Position numbers and translations under genes: made by a program. A stretch of DNA of 5,503 nt from Candidatus Kuenenbacteria bacterium GW2011_GWA2_42_15. Its GTDB lineage: Bacteria; Patescibacteriota; Patescibacteriia; UBA2196; GWA2-42-15. Positions 1-4,198 of the stretch are shown piece by piece. The notes under the pieces are model-generated. The model was not told the origin of the DNA, did not search any database, and worked only from the letters and a program-made list of their open reading frames with translations. The stretch lies in assembly GCA_000998185.1 (NCBI GenBank), contig LCCW01000058.1, positions 1-5,503 on the forward strand, in the 5' to 3' direction. Positions within the stretch are counted from its first letter, which is position 1. The number at the start of each line of letters is the position of its first letter.

Positions 1-134
1 TCATTAAAAAGCGGGACATCATTGCCATTTTCAAAAAGCACTTCAGTTTCGCCAGCAGCTAAAACAGGACTGGCAAAACTAAAAATTCCCAGAGCAAAAA
101 TTGATATTAAAATTGTAATAAATATTTTTTTCAT
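1..134 (-). CDS. Exported protein, N-terminal part only (cut by window edge)
   Basis: The reverse strand starts at ATG 134-132 and stays open for 44 codons to the window edge. The N-terminus is a clear Sec signal peptide: MKK, a hydrophobic stretch (IFITILISIFALGIFSFA), then SPVLA followed by AGETE, so cleavage after the VLA alanine (about residue 26) is likely. The mature part begins AGETEVLFENGNDVPLFN. From memory, a 'PLFNE' motif just after the signal peptide is common in secreted surface proteins of Patescibacteria found near SipW-like peptidases, but the visible stretch is too short to assign a family. A purine-rich GAGGGG (complement of 145-150) lies 10 bases before the ATG and may serve as ribosome binding site. 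It sits inside the hairpin-rich gap, so structure could affect its access. The export call is firm; the function is unknown. Confidence 0.75.
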   Translation of the reverse strand, partial: MKKIFITILISIFALGIFSFASPVLAAGETEVLFENGNDVPLFN

Positions 135-150
135 GTTTTATTAACCCCTC

Positions 151-181
151 TGTCCCGATAGCGCTTGCGCTTATCGGGACA
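151..181. repeat. Hairpin, 10-bp perfect outer stem (TGTCCCGATA arms)
   Basis: TGTCCCGATA (151-160) pairs perfectly with TATCGGGACA (172-181). The 11-base middle (161-171) contains GCGC twice, so a few inner pairs are also possible. There is no T-tract on either side, so it does not look like an intrinsic terminator. It lies 17 bp upstream of the exported-protein start on the minus strand, so in the transcript it would fold in the 5' leader. Confidence 0.65.
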
Positions 182-227
182 CCTCCCCTTGAGTTAAAAG
201 TTGCCAGTGGCAAGTTTTAACGGGAGG
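182..227. repeat. Long extended hairpin in the intergenic gap
   Basis: The core stem pairs 193-205 with 209-221 (12 of 13 pairs, one G-G mismatch at 200/214) around an AGT loop. CCTCCC (182-187) can pair with GGGAGG (222-227), extending the stem past a five-base bulge (188-192). The core is AT-rich outside (GTTAAAA) and GC-rich inside (TTGCC). On the minus strand the core reads with the same symmetry, so it would fold in transcripts of the leftmost gene. Confidence 0.6.
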
Positions 228-239
228 ACGAATTCGTCC
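226..239. repeat. Perfect 14-bp palindrome GGACGAATTCGTCC
   Basis: Every base pairs about the centre 232/233. It sits between two larger hairpins and shares its last two bases with the arm of the next one (238-258), so both cannot form fully at the same time. It could be a dimeric protein site or just another repeat module; nothing in the sequence decides this. Confidence 0.55.
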
Positions 240-258
240 CCTCCTTTTCAAGGAGGGG
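238..258. repeat. Hairpin, 9-bp GC-rich stem overlapping a stop codon
   Basis: CCCCTCCTT (238-246) pairs with AAGGAGGGG (250-258) around a three-base loop. The TGA stop of the 935-residue gene (250-248) lies at the loop. On the minus strand it directly follows the last sense codons. No run of T follows in the direction of transcription, so a terminator role is not supported. Confidence 0.55.
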
Positions 259-3055
259 TCTCCCCGATGAACATCGGGGAGGGGGTGGTTAATTCTGTTG
301 GTTCTGAAACCGCTGATTCCTGATCAACAATAATTTCTGGTTCAATTTCTTCAACAACCGGTGCTGTAATTTCTTCTGGTTCTTCCGCCGGCTCTAAAAT
401 TTGTTCAGGCAGATTATTATTTTCTTCCGCCGGCGCCATAATTTCTTCCGCAGCCGGAGCAATTACTTCTGTGTTTTCTTCTTCTGTATTATTTTGAATT
501 ATTTCTGGCAACTCGTTTAATATAGAATTATTATTCAAAATAGTCGGATTATAATCTAAAGCTGTCGGGTCATTGGCGGAAAGATTAGCGTGCCCTGGCG
601 TGCCGCAATTATAATTTTGAGCGTCGCTGTCCCAATAACTTAACATTGTGGCTAAATCAGTCGCGTTCATTACGCCGTCAGTGCGATCGCAAGTATGCCA
701 ACTTGTGTTTAAAGTTCCATCACCCGGTGTTAAAGTTCTTTCCATTGACCATTTTTTATAATTTGGACTGTTTTCATTTATGCCAGCCGGCCAGTTGTCA
801 CTTGTCGGTGTTGGTGTTGAATCAATAATGTCGCCAGTATTATTTTTTAAAATTACGGCTCCATTTGTATCATAATAATTATTTAAACTAATTGTAGTAG
901 TAGCTTGATTAACATCAACATTTATTAATGAATTGTTTTTATTGTAATTAGTGATGATAAAATATTCATTAGCTTGTAGCGTGCCGGATAAAATCAAACT
1001 ACCTTGGCTTTCCGCCGAATGTTCTAATTGCCAATTAGTTAAATCAATATCATTGCTGGTCATATTTCTTAATTCAATCCATTCATCATTCTCTTTTAAA
1101 ACATTAGTATCATAAACGCTCCCCATCCACATTATTTCATTTATCACCACATCGCCCGGGCCGGGAACAAAAGGCGCCGCTGGTGTCGCGCTCCACTCGC
1201 CGCTTGAAATTGAAAAAGATAAAATTTCTTCATCATTAAAACCGCTATTTTCATCGTCTGTGCCTGTTTGCCAGGATTTTAATTTCAAATCAAAACCGCA
1301 GGTTTTGTTTTGCAAGCCTAAATCAGCATCAGCCGGCAAAGAAGCAATAAAATCAAAATTATCAGTGGCTGAAGCAATCAAAGTTGAAGTGGCAACATAA
1401 AAATCAGTCAAAGCGCTGTTGTAAATTTCCGCGCTGTTTTTATTGACTTGTAAATTTAAAGCCGCGCACAAATCATTGTCGCCAGGAAAATTTTCAGCTG
1501 ATATTTTAGATTGAAAATCCAAACTGCCATTGTTTTGCGCAACAGCGGTTGTGGTGGCAATTTGACTGGGCGTGGTCGTTGGTGAAAAATTATTAGCTGA
1601 AGAAAAAACCGCGTCCAAAGTGCCGGCTTGATAAGTGTTGTCGGAAGATTCTTCGGTATCGGAAAAACCACCAACAAAACCGCCAGGACCATGACCGCCA
1701 CCGCCATCGCTGGTTGAATTGATAATATAAGGCTCATCTGGAATGTCAGCAATTTTTACATCCTGCGCCAAAGAGGTCTGCTGGCCATCGGTTTCCAAAA
1801 CCAAACTGTAGGTGTCATTTGGATCGGCGCCAGCTTTGGGAGTGACGATAATTTGGTAGTGGCCGTTTAGTAAAACCACGCGATCGCGGACATGGCCGTT
1901 TTCGTCAACCTCGTCTTCTAGATATAAAGCGCCGGGAATATCGCCAATGGTATCTTTATTAAAGGTGTGACCTTGATCGTCAATGACAGTGATGTTAACT
2001 GGAGAAAATACAAGCAGAAAAACATAGTCGCGCCAAGTGCCCGGTTCGGTGGAGAGATGGCTATTAATTATTTCCACATCGTCATCTTGAAAAATTTCGG
2101 AGGGGCTTATTGGGCTGACTACACCTAAAGGGTCATGGGAATATTCAAGGTCAATGCCTTGGTTTACATAAGCGGCCCAAACCAATTCTGAACAATACCA
2201 TGATGGTGAATTGGTGTCAGAATTTTTTTGATGCCAGCTCCAGTCATAAGGCTTTTTTTCGTCATACTGTTTTATTGCAAAGTGTATAGCATTATTTTTA
2301 ATTAACTTCATTGCCTCTTCGCTTAAACCGTTTCTATTTTTTATACGCAGGATATAGGCGTCTTTTCTGCTAGGATAATCCCATTTGGTAATATTATTTT
2401 CATTTACTAAGCCAGGATGACCTGTTAGTGGGAAAGGAACACCTTGGGCTTCAACAACCAAACCGTTGCCAATGTATAAACCAGTATGTCCTACACCAGA
2501 AGTATATGGATCGTATAAAATGTCACCTGGCAAAATATCTTGACGCCAAGCAGGCGTGTTTTCGTTAGGCACCAAAAGGGCATCTTTTGTCATTGTTTCG
2601 CCGCAAATGCCATTTATGTCTTCAATTATTTTTGTATTGTAATTGTCTTTACTAAATTCCAAATCAGAATACCAAACACGATCCGCGCCTAAATCGCAGG
2701 CATAAGTATTTTCTAATAAATAATTGCCATTATTATCAGTAGTTGTTTCCCATTCAACGGTATAGCACCAATTATCTTTTGGATATGAAGGCGCTGTGCA
2801 ACTGTTTTCACAAACATCATTTTCATCGCACCAAATATACCAATCAAGCGGGTCTCGCACTAATAATTTCACGGTCACATTGGCCAAAGGGTTTTGCGTT
2901 TGTAAGTCAGTCACTTGGCCCGTGATATTAATGCCGGTTGGGTCAGGTCCAATCATCATTGCTTTGCCATAAGGAACCTGAAAATTCAAAAAATTACTAA
3001 TAACAAAAATCAGTATGAAAACCGCAATAAATTTTTGCTTTATTTTTTTAATCAT
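248..3055 (-). CDS. Secreted multidomain protein: permuted papain-like hydrolase, TasA-like domain, lamin-tail domain
   Basis: 935 residues, not a named gene I know. The N-terminus is a signal peptide (KK.K start, hydrophobic core 9-25, possible cleavage after GKA32). Residues 42-165 resemble a carboxypeptidase-regulatory-like beta fold (ITGQVTD...DNNGNYLL) with a Cys-rich insert. Residues 172-350 form a YiiX/NlpC-P60-like permuted papain fold: GDIL, then H190 in GHTGLYIG, E202, and C288 in WYCSELVWAAY, which matches the His-first, Cys-last order of that superfamily. These enzymes hydrolyse peptide or amide bonds in peptidoglycan or lipids; the substrate here is unknown. Residues 351-447 look like a beta-sandwich, followed by a Gly-rich linker (451-463). 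Residues 464-620 carry FSDTEESSDNTYQAGTLD and look like TasA/camelysin. Residues 634-825 are a lamin-tail domain (INEIMWMG, DEWIELRN, LTNWQL, GTPGHAN). An acidic tail (857-920) follows. The last ~14 residues come from repeat DNA. The start lacks a clear Shine-Dalgarno site. Confidence 0.88.
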   Translation of the reverse strand: MIKKIKQKFIAVFILIFVISNFLNFQVPYGKAMMIGPDPTGINITGQVTDLQTQNPLANVTVKLLVRDPLDWYIWCDENDVCENSCTAPSYPKDNWCYTVEWETTTDNNGNYLLENTYACDLGADRVWYSDLEFSKDNYNTKIIEDINGICGETMTKDALLVPNENTPAWRQDILPGDILYDPYTSGVGHTGLYIGNGLVVEAQGVPFPLTGHPGLVNENNITKWDYPSRKDAYILRIKNRNGLSEEAMKLIKNNAIHFAIKQYDEKKPYDWSWHQKNSDTNSPSWYCSELVWAAYVNQGIDLEYSHDPLGVVSPISPSEIFQDDDVEIINSHLSTEPGTWRDYVFLLVFSPVNITVIDDQGHTFNKDTIGDIPGALYLEDEVDENGHVRDRVVLLNGHYQIIVTPKAGADPNDTYSLVLETDGQQTSLAQDVKIADIPDEPYIINSTSDGGGGHGPGGFVGGFSDTEESSDNTYQAGTLDAVFSSANNFSPTTTPSQIATTTAVAQNNGSLDFQSKISAENFPGDNDLCAALNLQVNKNSAEIYNSALTDFYVATSTLIASATDNFDFIASLPADADLGLQNKTCGFDLKLKSWQTGTDDENSGFNDEEILSFSISSGEWSATPAAPFVPGPGDVVINEIMWMGSVYDTNVLKENDEWIELRNMTSNDIDLTNWQLEHSAESQGSLILSGTLQANEYFIITNYNKNNSLINVDVNQATTTISLNNYYDTNGAVILKNNTGDIIDSTPTPTSDNWPAGINENSPNYKKWSMERTLTPGDGTLNTSWHTCDRTDGVMNATDLATMLSYWDSDAQNYNCGTPGHANLSANDPTALDYNPTILNNNSILNELPEIIQNNTEEENTEVIAPAAEEIMAPAEENNNLPEQILEPAEEPEEITAPVVEEIEPEIIVDQESAVSEPTELTTPSPMFIGETPP
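260..281. repeat. Hairpin CTCCCCGATG/CATCGGGGAG inside the 3' end of a gene
   Basis: CTCCCCGATG (260-269) and CATCGGGGAG (272-281) are perfect complements separated by AA. The hairpin is translated as the last part (SPMFIGET) of the 935-residue protein. Its base composition (GC-rich) contrasts with the AT-rich coding sequence just upstream, which supports a later insertion into the gene end. Confidence 0.65.
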
Positions 3056-3057
3056 AA

Positions 3058-3085
3058 CTCATGATTAATAATTCACAATTCATCC
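3058..3085. repeat. Heptamer array, degenerate (4 units, + orientation TTCATRA-like)
   Basis: Reads CTCATGA, TTAATAA, TTCACAA, TTCATCC on the + strand: four consecutive seven-base units related to TTCATRA. It fills nearly the whole 31-bp gap between the propeller-like gene (stop at 3089-3087) and the 935-residue gene (start 3055). It is the most decayed of three such arrays in the window. Confidence 0.55.
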
Positions 3086-3086
3086 T

Positions 3087-3740
3087 TTAGTATTTCCAGT
3101 CAGGGCTGTTACCATTGGTGATTTTGGTCAACCGGCCGGTTTTGTCAGCCACGACAATAGCGCCATCAACTTCAAAAATAATGTATTTTTTATCCGGACC
3201 CCATGAGGTCTCGCTGGCGCCAGAACCGGCCGCATAATCTTGATTATAATAACCAGAATGTTTAAAAATTCTGAATTCTTGCCCGTCTTTAATAATATAG
3301 ATGTCGCCATTAAATACTCGTATATCTTTTCCCCGTGACCATTGGTTAGTATCTAACGGTGTTCTGTCTGGATTTTTAACTACTCTAATATTTTTTCCAT
3401 CGGTATCAACTTCATAGATTTCTTTTTTTTCTGTTGCCATGTCGTACATCAAAAAATATATTTTGCTCCCGTCAAGCGACCAGTATGGAAAAGTAGTTCT
3501 CGTTTTATCTTTATCATTATGATACAACATCGTTTCTCCTGTGCCATTGGCATTGATTTTCCAAATGTCAGATATGCCTTCGGCGTTGCGGCGCGTGAAC
3601 ACCACCTCCCCTTTTAATTTACTTAAAAATTCTTTGTCTGTTTTTGGCCGGCTGGCCCAACTGGAGATGAATAAAGCGGCGACGGCCAAAATAACTATGC
3701 CGACGATGATAGAGAGCGCAATTAAAATTTTTTTGAGCAT
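3087..3740 (-). CDS. Membrane-anchored TolB/PD40 beta-propeller-like protein
   Basis: 217 residues. The N-terminus has LKK followed by a hydrophobic span (about 5-27), with no good cleavage motif, so a signal anchor with the rest outside the membrane is most likely. The remainder shows repeating beta-propeller units of the TolB/PD40 type: GEVVFTRRNAEGISDIWKIN (44-63), FPYWSLDGSKIYFLMYD (84-100) with EIYEVDTDG (107-115), GDIYIIKDGQEFRIF (145-159), and ETSWGPDKKYIIFEVDGA (177-194) ending NSPDWKY. The W-S/G-(P/L)-D-(G/K) blade signatures are clear. Only about four short units fit, fewer than the six or seven blades of a closed propeller, so it may be a partial propeller or need a partner. Such domains usually bind proteins or ligands; no catalytic motif is seen. 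The ATG at 3740 has no clear ribosome binding site. The stop TAA sits just before a heptamer array. Confidence 0.75.
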   Translation of the reverse strand: MLKKILIALSIIVGIVILAVAALFISSWASRPKTDKEFLSKLKGEVVFTRRNAEGISDIWKINANGTGETMLYHNDKDKTRTTFPYWSLDGSKIYFLMYDMATEKKEIYEVDTDGKNIRVVKNPDRTPLDTNQWSRGKDIRVFNGDIYIIKDGQEFRIFKHSGYYNQDYAAGSGASETSWGPDKKYIIFEVDGAIVVADKTGRLTKITNGNSPDWKY

Positions 3741-3751
3741 AAGATTTTATT

Positions 3752-3780
3752 GAATCATGAATCATGAATTATGAATCATG
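3752..3780. repeat. Heptamer array GAATCAT x4 (inverted relative to the other two arrays)
   Basis: Four exact-register units on the + strand: GAATCAT, GAATCAT, GAATTAT, GAATCAT, then G. On the minus strand this reads ATGATTC/ATAATTC, a rotation of TTCATRA, so it is inverted relative to the arrays at 3058-3085 and 4154-4198. The inner part is translated as the last residues (MIHNS) and the TGA stop of the four-helix-bundle gene. Confidence 0.75.
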
Positions 3781-4151
3781 GTTTTAGTTTTTTTATTTAA
3801 ACCGTTAATAAGTTTATTAACAATAATTGATTGTTCAGCCATTGGCTGAAATTCATCTTGATTAATATAGTGAATATCTCTAGCAATTAAAATTTGATTT
3901 TGTAATTCCGTTACCGACCCTAGCGCCATTGAATAAAAATATGATTTTTCTTTGTACGATTGGCGGCTGAATCCTTCAGCGAGATTGGAAGTAATAGACA
4001 CGGAGCATCTTCTTAATTGAATAGTTAAACCGAAAATTTCTTCTTTGGGAAATTTTTTCGTTGTTTCATAAATCATTAAAACCAATTTATGCCCTTCTTT
4101 CCAGGCGTTTAAATCCGTAAAACTTTTTATTTTCTTTTGATTGTTATCCAT
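3762..4151 (-). CDS. Four-helix-bundle protein, S23/IVP family (23S rRNA intervening-sequence protein type)
   Basis: 129 residues, a full-length and well-conserved member of the family annotated as four helix bundle protein (TIGR02436-type). Visible family blocks: FTDLNAWKEGHKLVLMIYETTKKFP (11-35), KEEIFGLTIQLRRCSVSITSNLAEGFSR (36-63) and ALGSVTELQNQILIARD (76-92). The family was first found inside intervening sequences of 23S rRNA genes, and the Avd protein of diversity-generating retroelements has the same fold. Members form oligomers and bind nucleic acid in the Avd case; the function of stand-alone copies is not known. There is no rRNA or reverse transcriptase here. The gene lies between two inverted heptamer arrays, and its last residues MIHNS and stop come from one of them. 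The start at 4151 has no Shine-Dalgarno site, but an in-frame TGA lies two codons upstream and the family begins close to this Met. Confidence 0.9.
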   Translation of the reverse strand: MDNNQKKIKSFTDLNAWKEGHKLVLMIYETTKKFPKEEIFGLTIQLRRCSVSITSNLAEGFSRQSYKEKSYFYSMALGSVTELQNQILIARDIHYINQDEFQPMAEQSIIVNKLINGLNKKTKTMIHNS

Positions 4152-4153
4152 AG

Positions 4154-4198
4154 TTCATGCTTCATGATTCATAATTCATAATTCATAATTCATGATTC
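4154..4198. repeat. Heptamer array TTCATRA, six units
   Basis: On the + strand: TTCATGC, TTCATGA, TTCATAA, TTCATAA, TTCATAA, TTCATGA, then TTC. It spans the 31-bp gap between the fusion gene and the four-helix-bundle gene and runs into the 3' end of the fusion gene, where it encodes the last residues NHEL and the TGA stop. Each unit on the minus strand contains ATGA or ATTATGA, so starts and stops recur in all three frames. It shares a 16-base identical stretch (ATGATTCATAATTCAT) with the reverse complement of the array at 3752-3780. Confidence 0.8.

Larger units (their letters stand above)
141..292. repeat. Composite element: two related inverted repeat modules with hairpins
   Basis: This block begins on the + strand with TTAACCCCTC (141-150) and, read from its other end on the - strand, begins with TTAACCACCCCCTC (292-279). 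In each direction the edge is followed by a palindrome and then by a pyrimidine-rich stretch ending in CTTGA: CACCTCCCCTTGA on + (180-192) and GACCCCTCCTTGA on - (260-248). The block therefore looks like two diverged copies of one module (edge, hairpin, CCTCC..TTGA) placed head to head, with two more palindromes between them. It fills the gap between the 935-residue gene and the next exported protein and runs about 45 bp into the coding region of the former. I see no coding frame of its own. Similar modular palindromes are dispersed in some Patescibacteria genomes, but that is from memory. Confidence 0.6.

Noticed and set aside
179..188. Strong Shine-Dalgarno-like GGGGAGGTGT on the minus strand
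   Set aside because: No suitable start follows at a usual distance; the ATG at 134 is about 45 bases away. It is part of the repeat module.
248..250. TGA recoded as glycine (code 25)
   Set aside because: Proteins end sensibly at TGA, and reading through 248-250 gives a basic, unrelated tail encoded by the hairpins. The standard bacterial code fits.
238..281. Intrinsic terminator after the 935-residue gene
   Set aside because: The stems are strong, but no T-run follows on the minus strand, and the first stem is inside the coding region.
645..690. Dockerin-like motif (DGVMNATDLATMLSYW) at residues 793-808 of the large protein
   Set aside because: Only one such segment and not two calcium-binding repeats; it lies at the end of the lamin-tail region, between Cys789 and Cys817, and probably belongs to that domain.
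683..692. GCGATCGC (HIP1-like) palindromes here and near 1880
   Set aside because: Only two copies, both in coding sequence and in different codon contexts; chance is enough.
646..828. Small ORFs on the + strand (also at 2743-2925, 3541-3753, 4768-5094) and overlapping minus-frame ORFs at 1456-1752, 3128-3310, 4344-4547
   Set aside because: Each lies inside a well-supported gene in another frame and shows no domain, signal peptide or ribosome binding site of its own.
3130..3139. ACCGGCCGGT palindrome
   Set aside because: Inside the propeller-like gene, short, single copy, and explained by codons for the TGRL segment.
3762..4151. Avd gene of a diversity-generating retroelement
   Set aside because: The protein fold fits, but there is no reverse transcriptase, template repeat or variable repeat in the window; a stand-alone S23/IVP-type gene explains it.
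3762..4151. Intervening sequence within a 23S rRNA gene
   Set aside because: The flanks are protein-coding genes and no rRNA sequence is recognisable.
3752..4198. CRISPR-like array
   Set aside because: The repeats are contiguous seven-base units with no spacers, and no cas gene is near.
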